Below are positions 1-8,388 of a stretch of DNA of 64,000 bases, piece by piece. The DNA comes from Butyricimonas faecihominis (lineage in GTDB: Bacteria > Bacteroidota > Bacteroidia > Bacteroidales > Marinifilaceae): the NCBI RefSeq assembly GCF_033096445.1, contig NZ_AP028155.1:2113880-2177879 (forward strand), written 5' to 3'. The notes below the pieces were generated by a model. It made no database searches. It saw nothing but the letters and a program-made list of their open reading frames with translations, and was not told the DNA's origin. The stretch's first letter is position 1, and each line of letters opens with the position of its first letter. The position numbers were made by a program, and so were the translations under genes.

Positions 1-100
1 ATATGATCTTCTCTATTTTATAAAGCGATCATGTACCACTTTACCGGGAATGAAGTAAAACTTGTTTTCATTTGCAAACTTCCTCCCAAGAACAGAGAGG

Positions 101-148
101 AAACCAATTTCAATTCACACGATCGGTTTCCCTCTGTTCTATTTCCCA
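101..148 (-). promoter_or_regulatory. Stem-loop downstream of the lipoprotein gene (copy A)
   Basis: On the minus strand an arm reading AGAGGGAAACCGAT pairs with ATTGGTTTCCTCTCT across an AT-rich loop. The same structure follows the copy-B lipoprotein gene near 9996-10040, where one arm carries CT instead of CC, so a G-C pair becomes G-U and the stem is kept. No run of T follows, so an mRNA-processing or stability element is as likely as a terminator. Confidence 0.45.
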
Positions 149-164
149 ATTTACTTAACTCCTT

Positions 165-1220
165 CTAGTGAAAAGATTGATAGGCAACACCGTTTGCCGC
201 ACAAAAAAGTTCAACTAGCTTTTTCATGTACAAACGTCGTTGAATACATTTTTCACTATACTCTACACCCGCGAAAAGATTCTTGAACTCTTCATCCGAA
301 AAGGCGTAAACAGAGGCAATATAATTCATCGCATCACAAGATTTCTCCAGAGCTTTTCGATGCACGATCCACCTGCTACTATCTTTAGGATCTATTTCAC
401 ACCACTCGGTATCTCCCCATTCCAGGAATCCCATACGCCAGTAATCCCATAACTCCGCACCGAAATACCAATCCGCATTCAAATCCATCTCCTCCCCGGT
501 ATCGATCATTCTATAAAATTTATAATCATGCAAATTATATAATGTTCGTGATTTTTTAGGTAAATCCGAATTTGTCATCTTATAAAAGACTGTCAAAGAA
601 TCCGAACAGTGACTGTTTAACCAATTATACACTTTAGAACTCAACACCATTCCCGCCCAAAATTTCAACGTGGGTTCATCCATGTTTTTTATATCAGCCA
701 ATTTACCCACGGGCGTTGTTTCAATCGATTCCTCAAAGACCCAAGCCGTTTTTCCTCCTTCTCTTATCGTATCACCGCCATAATCCTCCGTTAACAGGCT
801 ATCCACTAACAACAAAGATCTTATCCGATATTTACCGGAAGGGGGCAAACTAGGCAATACCCATTTCTCTATCGCATAGGCTGCTTTCAACATGGCAGCC
901 GTATCTTGTGATAAAACAAAACGAATATCTTTGGACACAGAACTATAAATAAGATATTTTTCACTTACCGTCTCATAGAACTTTACCGGATTACCGCCAG
1001 CATCAACCCCGTCTTCCGCGTATCCCAACGTATCGTTAACAAAAATTGAAACTCCCGTCTCTTCATATATTTCATGAAGTAAATGCCCCAGTTCTCCCGG
1101 TTTGTCCTGTATGGCAAACCAATCTATAACGGTACTTGCATCCAGTTTTATATCTTCCTTGTTACAAGAAGTCAATAACGTGAAGACGCATATACTATAT
1201 AATAAATAACTTTTCCACAT
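165..1220 (-). CDS. SusCD-associated lipoprotein of unknown function (copy A)
   Basis: 351 residues beginning with a signal peptide and a lipobox ending at Cys19 (LLTSC followed by NKED), so it should be an outer-membrane or periplasmic lipoprotein. It is last in the visible susC-susD run, 23 bp after susD. A paralogue lies at 10062-11117. The general layout (N-terminal LGHLLHEIY, a C-terminal NYIASVYAFSDEEF segment) loosely recalls the putative zinc metallopeptidase lipoproteins (Peptidase_Mx1) that often follow SusD. There is no HExxH motif, so protease activity is not supported. It could be a substrate-binding surface protein or an inactivated peptidase relative. Function is unrecognised. 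Confidence 0.8.
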   Translation of the reverse strand: MWKSYLLYSICVFTLLTSCNKEDIKLDASTVIDWFAIQDKPGELGHLLHEIYEETGVSIFVNDTLGYAEDGVDAGGNPVKFYETVSEKYLIYSSVSKDIRFVLSQDTAAMLKAAYAIEKWVLPSLPPSGKYRIRSLLLVDSLLTEDYGGDTIREGGKTAWVFEESIETTPVGKLADIKNMDEPTLKFWAGMVLSSKVYNWLNSHCSDSLTVFYKMTNSDLPKKSRTLYNLHDYKFYRMIDTGEEMDLNADWYFGAELWDYWRMGFLEWGDTEWCEIDPKDSSRWIVHRKALEKSCDAMNYIASVYAFSDEEFKNLFAGVEYSEKCIQRRLYMKKLVELFCAANGVAYQSFH

Positions 1221-1243
1221 ATAATTACCTTTTTAATACTCAA

Positions 1244-2770
1244 TTATTCTAATTCCCGATCCACTCGTTGAGGATTATCCACCAAATTACCCTGGTTATA
1301 CACGATCTCGTAACCGGGAATGGGTAGTACCCAAGCCGGGTCTTCGCCATACGGTTTTAACACGTAATCCCCTTCCAACTTACCTTTTATGTCATAAGCC
1401 GTATGTCTTATGGATTTTTTCTCCGGATATTTGGGAGACACCGCGTACCTGCGCAAATCAAACCATCGGTGAGCCTCAAAACAAAGTTCACGGCGTCGTT
1501 CATCCCGGATAAATGAAACCAAATCTTTTCCGCTCAAACCGTCCACATCGGGGATTCCACCTTCAAAACGATTATGCAACAAGGTTTTAATCGTCTGTAT
1601 CGCCTCCACTTTATCCAACATGGCTTCGGCTTCCGCCTTGTTCAAATATAACTCTACGCTTCGAATCGCGAAACAATCGTACACCTTCTCCCCCACTTTT
1701 GACACCCTGTATTGCTCGTCCCCATTATCCTCAAAAAAAGCATTCAGTCTCAAGTCTTTAATTACTTGGTCATCAAAACTATTATATAAAGAGATCAATT
1801 CTTCAGAACAACTAAAAGAACATATGGTAAAATAAGAGATATTTTTGTAGAATACATTAGTTGCACTGTATCCTTGGGTAAATATTATTTCCGGATTTTC
1901 AACATCTAATATATACCGATTCTCCTCCCTTCCCGGAAATGAATTTAAATCCATTAATTCCACATTTCCCAAATTCAATGCCTTTTGGCATTCATCCAAC
2001 GCCAATTGCCACTCTCCCATATATAAATATACCCTACTTAGTAGAATCCGTGCAGCAAGTTCATTCACCCTGTAAATAGTGGGTTGTGTAACCCCCTTCA
2101 ACTTATCGGCGGCAACATTCAGATCCTCAACGATTACACGATAACACTCTTCCATGGAATTACGATGATAATACTCATCTATAATATCCTCAGTAAGATT
2201 TAAAGGGACTCCCATATCCGTGGAGGCAGTTTCTTTCACATAGGGATTCGCATAGAGATTCATTAACAAATAGTAATAAGCACCTCGCAGGAAACGAGCC
2301 TCTCCTTCAATTCTATTTCGAATTTCAACGGAGTCATGTGTAAATTTTTTCACGTGAGCGATAATGACATTCAAATAGGCTATATGGCTATATATTTTTT
2401 CCCAATCATTGTCTTCCCACTCTTCGCCTGTTTTTGGATTAATCGTCAATTGATCAGACCAGTCATAGAAATTTTTAAAAGAAGCAATATCATTAATAAC
2501 ATCACCAGCTCCATCTCTTCTAAATATCGTCATTGCCATATCATCGTCCATCACATGAATGTAAGGATAGTACCCACCCCCATAAACACTCGCTTCCGCA
2601 AAATATAACGGTTGTTCCATGTATCCATTACCGATAAGAATCTCGTCCAAATCGGTACAACTTTCGGCATAAGCCAAATCCTGTGAAAATTCTTCTAAAA
2701 ATTTTCCACATGAAATAAAAGATAACACACCAAGTATCAAGATTAAATATCTTTTCATCTTTCTATTCAT
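1244..2770 (-). CDS. SusD/RagB-family outer-membrane nutrient-binding lipoprotein (copy A)
   Basis: 508 residues with a lipobox (LSFISC, then GKFLEEF), a TPR-like alpha-helical middle (ARFLRGAYYYLLMNLYANPY; LAARILLSRVYLYMGEW), and the C-terminal SusD signature DERRRELCFEAHRWFDLRRY followed by VLPIPGYEI. SusD proteins cap the matching SusC barrel and deliver ligand to it. The start codon overlaps the last base of the upstream susC, indicating translational coupling. It is very similar to the paralogue at 11139-12662; most differences lie in the N-terminal third and around residues 270-330, which may tune ligand choice. The substrate cannot be read from the sequence. Confidence 0.95.
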   Translation of the reverse strand: MNRKMKRYLILILGVLSFISCGKFLEEFSQDLAYAESCTDLDEILIGNGYMEQPLYFAEASVYGGGYYPYIHVMDDDMAMTIFRRDGAGDVINDIASFKNFYDWSDQLTINPKTGEEWEDNDWEKIYSHIAYLNVIIAHVKKFTHDSVEIRNRIEGEARFLRGAYYYLLMNLYANPYVKETASTDMGVPLNLTEDIIDEYYHRNSMEECYRVIVEDLNVAADKLKGVTQPTIYRVNELAARILLSRVYLYMGEWQLALDECQKALNLGNVELMDLNSFPGREENRYILDVENPEIIFTQGYSATNVFYKNISYFTICSFSCSEELISLYNSFDDQVIKDLRLNAFFEDNGDEQYRVSKVGEKVYDCFAIRSVELYLNKAEAEAMLDKVEAIQTIKTLLHNRFEGGIPDVDGLSGKDLVSFIRDERRRELCFEAHRWFDLRRYAVSPKYPEKKSIRHTAYDIKGKLEGDYVLKPYGEDPAWVLPIPGYEIVYNQGNLVDNPQRVDRELE

Positions 2771-5700
2771 TAAAATGTTACATTTAAGCTAAGACTATAA
2801 GTAGGACGGACAGATATATTAATCAACTCGGAAGAACCGAATTGAGAGGGATCTTGCCCTTTCAGTTTTTTACTACATATCGTAAATAGATTTGTTCCAC
2901 TCACGTTCAGATAAGCTGACTTCATATACATTTTCCGACAAATCTTTTCCGGGACAACATAACGTAAAGATAAACTTGTCAATTTTAGATAATCTCCCGA
3001 AGCCACACGTACATTGGAATTATCATACATATTCCAAATCGTCCCGGCAAATTCATAGGGTTTATCATTCCACCAAGGAGTTTTGGTTTTCTCGTAGCTC
3101 TTAGCATCCAACAAACCCGGAACATTCGTGTATTCTTCATCCCCGGGACGTTGCCAACGATGAACAAATTCTCTTCTCATATTCATCACCGGAGCCGGCA
3201 CAGCCGAATTATTATTTCCATACATTTGTAACAAGCGAATCTTTGAACCCACGCTATAAGCCAAATTGAAGGACAACCCCCAGTTTCTCCAACCCAAATA
3301 GTTACTGATACTTCCCTGTAAAAAAGGCTCCCTACAACCGGAATGTTCCATCACTTCCATGCAAACATCCCCCAACGTCATCAACTCGTATGATTTCTGA
3401 CGGGTAATCTCGTTACCGTCCGCATCCGTGTCCACAATCTCGTCTGCATCCGTTCCGTAAAAAGTAGGGCGTCCATCCTTGGGATCCAAACCCGTAAATT
3501 TATAGGAATAAAACGTGTTCACGGGACGCCCGGCAACTTGTACCCGACCGTCCAGATAATCCCCATACCTAATTTCATCCTGTAAAACTTTGTCTTTGGA
3601 TTTTATTTTATCCACCAACTGATTAAATACAGAACCGAAATTCGGATTTATACGCCACACGAAACCGCGCTTTTCCCCACCAGCTCCAAGATTCTCAATG
3701 GGAGTAAAATTAATATCAAACTCAAACCCTTGATTATTCAACGTTCCTTGGTTTACGGTATAACTGCTGACGCCATTAATTCTTGACACCGTTTTGGACA
3801 TAAATGCATCCGTCGTGTGGCGATAATAATAGCTGAAATTCCCGACTAGCTTGTTATTAAACAACGAGTATTCCAACTCGATATTATAAGTTGAGGTTTT
3901 TTCCCATTTTAAATGCGGGTTCGGGTAATACTTGATGGAAGAATACAATTCATTAAATGCCCAATGAGTACCCTTTCGCTGTATAATCAAATTCGGAGAA
4001 TCCTGGGCGGACATATTTCCTTGGTAACCAAACGAGGCTTTTAATGCCAAGGTATTAATCCACCATTTATCAGACAATAAATTTTCATGTATATTCCATC
4101 TACCGGAAACAGACCATATCGGGTTCAGTTTTTCATTGCTTCTATCTCCAAATTTATTACTTCCATCTATACGCATATTAGCATTAAAGATATACGCATC
4201 TTTATAAGCATAAAACAACGTTCCCACCAATCCTACTTGACGAGTCAAATTATGGGTTAAAATTCCTTTAGCAGAAGGATTACTTTTCAACCAACCATCA
4301 TAATTAGGAAATTCCAGGTATCCCCACGAATCAGGTAAATTTACGTCATCAAAAAGCATTCCCCGTTCCGGAATATATCCTCGCTTCGTTATAGCAAAAC
4401 CGGTATAAAGGGTTGAACTTAATTCTCCGATAACAGAAGCTTGAAATTGATGTGTATTTTCCTTATCCAGAAATTTATTGAATGATAGATTTGCCCGAAC
4501 ACTGTAATTCTCATTTTTAGTACTATTTAGACGCAATTCTCCACCCACAGGCATTTCTGACTCAGAAGAAAGATAGCCACTATTAGGAGAATCAGGAGCA
4601 TATTCTTTTTTCAAATTCGCAGCATACCAACTCTTTTCTCCAAAATAGACCCTTTCTTCAAAATTAGAGATTCCATAAGAAAATTGCATACCGGCCTTCA
4701 AACAAGGAATGAGTCGGTATTCTATATTCGCACTCATACTGATCGCATTACTTTGAATGTCATCATCTGTATTTTTTCTCTCATTAATTATACTGAAAGG
4801 CTTGGAATACGTGTGTGCCAAATCATTGTCTCTTTGATAAAACATCAAACTACCATCCTCATTATACGCACCCACGCTGCGGGCCGTGTTCAAGGCATAA
4901 GTCATCAATCCAACCTCTTGGGGTGTATATTCCTTTTTCTGCACGTTCCCGTTCAAGCTGAAAGACATGATAAACTTATTATAATTGATATCCACCTTGG
5001 CCATGGCACTATAACGACTGTTTTCTTCCCCTTTCAAGTTACCCTTCTCGTTCGAATACCCCAATGAAGTATAATATCGTACATTCTCCGAACCACCGGA
5101 AATACTTAAGGTGTGTGCATGAGAATAGGTATCTTGCATTAATAATCCTAACCAGTCTGTATTGACCGTCTCCATAAATTTTACTTTCCGAACAAATTCA
5201 TCGGAAGAGATTACTCCATTCACGTAATCGTTATAAGCAGCCTCATATCCCACGTAACTGGATAAATCCGGAATAACTTGTTTTTTCCGTACCACTTCCT
5301 TCGAGAAATCGATCCTTTCTTGAGAATTCATCACATCAACAGAACGATCCGTGTAACGGGGACGTTGCCGGAATGTACCCGATAAAGAATAAGAAACAGA
5401 GGGAGCCCCGACCTTTCCTTTTTTCGTGGTGATCACGATAACTCCGTTAGAAGCCTTAGGCCCGTAAATGGCCGTGGCAGAGGCATCTTTTAACACGTCC
5501 AATTTTTCAATATCCTCGGGATTCAATCCAGAAATAGCATTTCCCAACAAGTTCACGAAATCCAAGTCATTAATACTCGCCGGATCCACGTTTACAGGAT
5601 CTGTTAAAATGACTCCATCCAACACCCACAAAGGAGCGGTATTCCCCAACAAGGTTGTTGTTCCGCGTATTTTAATCTTGGGTGCGGCTCCCACTTGCCC

Positions 5701-6264
5701 GCTATTCTGCATAAAAATCATTCCCGGGATTCGACCTTCCAGCATCTGGTCCAACGTGCTGACTCCCGGTTGCATGATGTCATCCATCTTCAACGTGGTC
5801 ACGGAACTCGTCAAATGACGTTTATCCACTTTATAATATCCCGTGGATACCGTGACTTCATCCAACTCCATCAATTCCTCCTCCAAAACAATTCGTAATG
5901 TATCCGTTTTATCCGTAAAATTTACTAGTTGCTTTTTAAAACCGATAAAAGAAAACTCCAAAGTACCCCGTTGTATGGGTAAGGTTATCCTGAACCAACC
6001 TTTCACGTTCGTGGAAGTTCCTACCGACGTCCCGGCAACTTTCACCGTTACACCTGGCAAGACTTGATGGTTCTTATCATACACCCATCCCTGTAAGACC
6101 TTGGATTTTTCTTTCTTTGACGCGACTCCTTCCTGAGCTATTCCTCTAGCAGGCAAAAACATATACACAACAAACAACAAGATTCCGAATAATTTCGTAA
6201 ACATTAACATTTTGCGCCATGCTATCCCATAGCATGACCAAGCGTGATTTCGCTTTTTTTCCAT
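2770..6264 (-). CDS. SusC/RagA-family TonB-dependent transporter lacking the STN domain (copy A)
   Basis: 1164 residues: signal peptide ending near GIAQ (residues 41-44), a carboxypeptidase-regulatory-like domain (about 56-135), a TonB plug (about 140-275, with KIKIRGTTTLLG and GPKASNGVIVITTKKG), then a 22-strand-type barrel ending SLSLNVTF. It imports oligomeric nutrients across the outer membrane with its SusD partner. Compared with the paralogue at 12666-16385, about 76 residues (the secretin/TonB N-terminal domain) are missing exactly between the signal peptide and KEKSK, with the frame kept. No sigma/FecR genes precede it, so it should not be controlled by trans-envelope signalling. Barrel and plug look intact. 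Confidence 0.96.
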   Translation of the reverse strand: MEKKRNHAWSCYGIAWRKMLMFTKLFGILLFVVYMFLPARGIAQEGVASKKEKSKVLQGWVYDKNHQVLPGVTVKVAGTSVGTSTNVKGWFRITLPIQRGTLEFSFIGFKKQLVNFTDKTDTLRIVLEEELMELDEVTVSTGYYKVDKRHLTSSVTTLKMDDIMQPGVSTLDQMLEGRIPGMIFMQNSGQVGAAPKIKIRGTTTLLGNTAPLWVLDGVILTDPVNVDPASINDLDFVNLLGNAISGLNPEDIEKLDVLKDASATAIYGPKASNGVIVITTKKGKVGAPSVSYSLSGTFRQRPRYTDRSVDVMNSQERIDFSKEVVRKKQVIPDLSSYVGYEAAYNDYVNGVISSDEFVRKVKFMETVNTDWLGLLMQDTYSHAHTLSISGGSENVRYYTSLGYSNEKGNLKGEENSRYSAMAKVDINYNKFIMSFSLNGNVQKKEYTPQEVGLMTYALNTARSVGAYNEDGSLMFYQRDNDLAHTYSKPFSIINERKNTDDDIQSNAISMSANIEYRLIPCLKAGMQFSYGISNFEERVYFGEKSWYAANLKKEYAPDSPNSGYLSSESEMPVGGELRLNSTKNENYSVRANLSFNKFLDKENTHQFQASVIGELSSTLYTGFAITKRGYIPERGMLFDDVNLPDSWGYLEFPNYDGWLKSNPSAKGILTHNLTRQVGLVGTLFYAYKDAYIFNANMRIDGSNKFGDRSNEKLNPIWSVSGRWNIHENLLSDKWWINTLALKASFGYQGNMSAQDSPNLIIQRKGTHWAFNELYSSIKYYPNPHLKWEKTSTYNIELEYSLFNNKLVGNFSYYYRHTTDAFMSKTVSRINGVSSYTVNQGTLNNQGFEFDINFTPIENLGAGGEKRGFVWRINPNFGSVFNQLVDKIKSKDKVLQDEIRYGDYLDGRVQVAGRPVNTFYSYKFTGLDPKDGRPTFYGTDADEIVDTDADGNEITRQKSYELMTLGDVCMEVMEHSGCREPFLQGSISNYLGWRNWGLSFNLAYSVGSKIRLLQMYGNNNSAVPAPVMNMRREFVHRWQRPGDEEYTNVPGLLDAKSYEKTKTPWWNDKPYEFAGTIWNMYDNSNVRVASGDYLKLTSLSLRYVVPEKICRKMYMKSAYLNVSGTNLFTICSKKLKGQDPSQFGSSELINISVRPTYSLSLNVTF

Positions 6265-6304
6265 AAATTTGCGCTACATAATTTAATAAAACATTTTTGT
6301 TTTA

Positions 6305-6341
6305 GGAGAGTTCCAAGGTTTCCTAGGCGTTGGACTCTCTT
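6305..6341 (-). promoter_or_regulatory. Leader stem-loop ahead of susC copy A
   Basis: On the minus strand AGAGTCCAA pairs with TTGGAACTCT (one bulged A), with CCTAGG in the loop. It lies about 40 nt upstream of the susC start and is preceded by an A-run. Read on the plus strand it ends in T6 and would look like a terminator, but no plus-strand gene feeds it. Similar leader hairpins precede the susC genes at 12666 and 43184. Confidence 0.45.
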
Positions 6342-6345
6342 TTTT

Positions 6346-6599
6346 GTATAGAATTCAACCTTAGTTTCTACAAGCATTCAATCTTTTCATACGAATATTC
6401 AATTTTAATCATTGCCTCAATCATAAAAAGCATACCGTACAAGAAGACAAAAACATTGTTTAGAAACAGGTATAAAAGCATTCCAAGTTTCACCTTGTGA
6501 ATATGGCTAGATAAGTTTCTTTAATTTTTTACCCTGGCGATTTATTCATAGTGTAAATTTTAGTTTTACCCCAATCCCCAAAAGCAAAAATTATACAAT
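6346..6599. other. AT-rich upstream region of susC copy A
   Basis: About 250 bp without a recognisable gene. No clear TTG-N19-21-TAnnTTTG match faces susC. This is where the sigma/FecR genes would sit if the region were arranged like copy B. Confidence 0.5.
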
Positions 6600-6785
6600 A
6601 AAAAAGCGGGGACTGTGCTATTTGAACCTCGGTATCGCCAAACACCTGCACACAAATAGACAACAATCCACGCTTGCCAGCGTGAACATATGTCCATCCT
6701 GTGTGCTTTAAATTTGGCGATTTTAGGCTCAAGATGTAATAATTTCACAATATATTCAAGGTAGGCTCTCCTACCCATTTTTTCA
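6600..6785 (-). ncRNA. Candidate structured small RNA, long rod fold
   Basis: The predicted RNA runs leftward from about 6785 to a U6 run at 6600-6605. It starts with a perfect 6-bp hairpin (6760-6775, GGTAGG/CCTACC). A long rod follows: UUGAGCCU with AGGUUCAA, AUCGCCAAA with UUUGGCGAU, GCACACA with UGUGUGC, and an apical hairpin CACGCU-GGCA-AGCGUG. A full Bacteroidetes promoter lies just upstream (6792-6823). Short ORFs crossing it in two frames look spurious. A long rod with internal loops is the topology of 6S-like RNAs, but the family is not identified; a MITE-like repeat is the alternative. No strong terminator stem immediately precedes the U-run, so the 3' end is uncertain. Confidence 0.55.
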
Positions 6786-6791
6786 TTACGA

Positions 6792-6823
6792 CAAATATAT
6801 GAATACTTTTTTCATTCCCACAA
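6792..6823 (-). promoter_or_regulatory. Promoter of the candidate ncRNA
   Basis: On the minus strand TTG (6821-6823), a 21-bp spacer and TATATTTG (6792-6799) match the Bacteroidetes housekeeping consensus TTG-N19-21-TAnnTTTG. Expected transcription start is about 6785. Confidence 0.6.
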
Positions 6824-6911
6824 CTTTCAATTCATTTTATTTATCCATCTACAATTTTAATCTAACTAATATTCCTTTTGCATGAAGCTTGTATTTTTTC
6901 TAAAAATTCTA

Positions 6912-6951
6912 ATATTTAACATCCGTGTTAAATATCATTTTCGTACCTTTA
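6912..6951 (+). promoter_or_regulatory. Promoter and perfect palindrome ahead of the serine protease gene
   Basis: ATATTTAACA (6912-6921) and TGTTAAATAT (6926-6935) are perfect 10-bp inverted arms around TCCG. A -7-like TACCTTTA lies at 6944-6951, so the palindrome covers the -33 region and could be an operator. The promoter is downstream of the first in-frame ATG at 6882, which supports translation from 6984. Confidence 0.45.
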
Positions 6952-6983
6952 TAGAAAATATTATTTCAAATAAATACCTATCT

Positions 6984-8183
6984 ATGAAAACAATCCATAT
7001 ACGAATCTTGATAATCTCTTTTGTAATTTTGCTTGCGGCGTGTACAAACAAAGAAAAAACAAATTTACAAAAGGAACGTACAGACAATTTCCCCTCAATG
7101 AATGATGCTTCAAAAGCCAATCTTTCCGCAGGGGAGACATATCAAACTTTATTGCAATCATTCCGTATTTCTAGGTCGCAAACCGATTCTATAATTTATC
7201 CATCATATTATGGAGGAGCTTATATTAACTCCAATAATCAACTCGTTATTCTCTTAAGCGACACAACAAAAGAAAATAAAAGAAGTATCGAAAACATACT
7301 CGGGAGTGGAAATTTCATTCTAAAGAAATGTACTTTCACTTATGCATATTTAAAACAAATAATGAATACTGTAACTAAATCTTATCAGGAAAATTCTCAA
7401 CATCCCTCCATTATGCAAAACATTTCATACATCCGCTTCCAAGAAGATAAAAACTGCATTGTTATCGGGTTGTTAGAATTTTCGGAGAAAAGAATAAGTG
7501 AATTTAGAGAAAATATAAGCGATTCTCCTGCTATTAAATTTGAAGCTGCCTCTGGATACAATTCCATTGAGTCTAAATTTCAACTTTCCCCGGGAACCTT
7601 TGTTCGTAACTCAAAAAGTATATACCAAGATAGAATAAACACAACTGCATCATTAGGATACAGAGCAACGATGTCAGATGGAAGTAAGGGATTTGTCGTT
7701 TCTGGACATTTTCTTTGGGAAGGAGGTTCTTTATATTATCCTATCACAGAAGAAGGACCATTTGAATTCATTGGCTCATGTGTCAAATCTCAAACAAGTG
7801 GCAAAATTGATGCTGCATTTTGCACTATTGACACTGACATTTGTGATTTATTACAAATACCTCATACTAATGTACATATGATACCAGTACGATCTGTTCC
7901 TATTGGTTGTATTGTAAGAATGCACCGAGACCAATATGCAAATACAGGAAAAATTACAAGTGCAAATGTTTGGGTCACGTTCAAGAATGGTACCAAGATT
8001 GGCGAAATGTACACTGCTGATTATACAAGCGAACCTAGAGACAGCGGAAGCGCTATCTATGTTTCAACAGCTCATAATGAATCAGCTCTTGTTGGTATTC
8101 ATCAAGGTCGCAGTACATACAACGAAGCTTATATTGTACAAGCTCAATATATTAATGAAACTTTTAATATTTCATGTTATTGA
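6984..8183 (+). CDS. Secreted streptogrisin-like (S1 family) serine protease, lipoprotein
   Basis: 399 residues from the ATG at 6984; an in-frame ATG at 6882 exists, but only the later start puts the signal peptide and lipobox (ILLAAC) at the N-terminus. Numbering from the early start, residues 105-165 resemble the pro-region of alpha-lytic/streptogrisin proteases (YYGGAYINSNNQLVILLSD). The C-terminal half has the trypsin-like triad in order: His276 in SGH, Asp310 in KIDAAF, Ser388 in RDSGSA. Usual family versions are TAGHC and GDSGGP, so the serine motif is divergent. It probably acts at the cell surface or in the periplasm. It stands alone on the plus strand between two SusCD cassettes and is visibly more AT-rich than its neighbours, which fits acquisition by transfer. 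Divergence around Ser leaves some chance that it is inactive. Confidence 0.75.
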   Translation: MKTIHIRILIISFVILLAACTNKEKTNLQKERTDNFPSMNDASKANLSAGETYQTLLQSFRISRSQTDSIIYPSYYGGAYINSNNQLVILLSDTTKENKRSIENILGSGNFILKKCTFTYAYLKQIMNTVTKSYQENSQHPSIMQNISYIRFQEDKNCIVIGLLEFSEKRISEFRENISDSPAIKFEAASGYNSIESKFQLSPGTFVRNSKSIYQDRINTTASLGYRATMSDGSKGFVVSGHFLWEGGSLYYPITEEGPFEFIGSCVKSQTSGKIDAAFCTIDTDICDLLQIPHTNVHMIPVRSVPIGCIVRMHRDQYANTGKITSANVWVTFKNGTKIGEMYTADYTSEPRDSGSAIYVSTAHNESALVGIHQGRSTYNEAYIVQAQYINETFNISCY

Positions 8184-8192
8184 AATTTGTAA

Positions 8193-8309
8193 CTAGTATG
8201 CGCAACTATTGATTATAACTTGAGCCGAAATCTCGTTATCATTTCTAACAACCAACAAGGAAACATCAAAGTCAAATACACTGGTCTGCCTCATCCATTT
8301 TCCGGTTAA
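8193..8309 (+). pseudogene. Possible coding remnant resembling an NHL/beta-propeller repeat
   Basis: A stop-to-stop frame without a start codon encodes about 38 residues, including NLVIISNNQQGNIKVKYTG. This resembles one blade of an NHL-type beta-propeller (pattern: ILVVS..QGNIRF.YTG). It may be the stub of a lost gene downstream of the protease. The stretch is short and the match is by eye only. Confidence 0.25.
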
Positions 8310-8388
8310 CTTACGAACAAAACTCCCGTGCGACTATTCTACATTACTGTAAACTCGTATATAATTCCCTAACTTAAAATATCCAAGA

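Larger units (their letters stand above)
33..6275. repeat. Direct repeat, copy A of the SusC-SusD-lipoprotein cassette
   Basis: The segment is repeated in the same orientation at about 9931-16393. Similarity starts at the shared stretch CCACTTTACCGGGAATG just left of the lipoprotein stop and ends just upstream of the susC start, where both copies share ATAAATTT and then diverge. The encoded proteins are nearly identical over long stretches. Copy A lacks about 228 bp encoding the STN domain of SusC, and the sigma/FecR genes were not duplicated with it. Confidence 0.9.

Noticed and set aside
165-1220. Zinc metallopeptidase (Peptidase_Mx1) call for the SusCD-linked lipoproteins
   Set aside because: No HExxH or other metal motif in either copy; only general layout and gene position agree, so the call was kept as unknown lipoprotein.
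6305-6345. Plus-strand terminator reading of the hairpin with T6
   Set aside because: No plus-strand gene lies upstream of it; its position ahead of susC fits a leader hairpin better.
6529-6778. Two short minus-strand ORFs of 67-70 codons
   Set aside because: They overlap the rod-forming element in different frames, begin around its 5' hairpin and show no protein-family features; the RNA explanation fits better.
6600-6785. Assigning the rod-shaped RNA to 6S RNA
   Set aside because: Topology is compatible, but no diagnostic sequence could be recognised by eye and no covariance search was possible.
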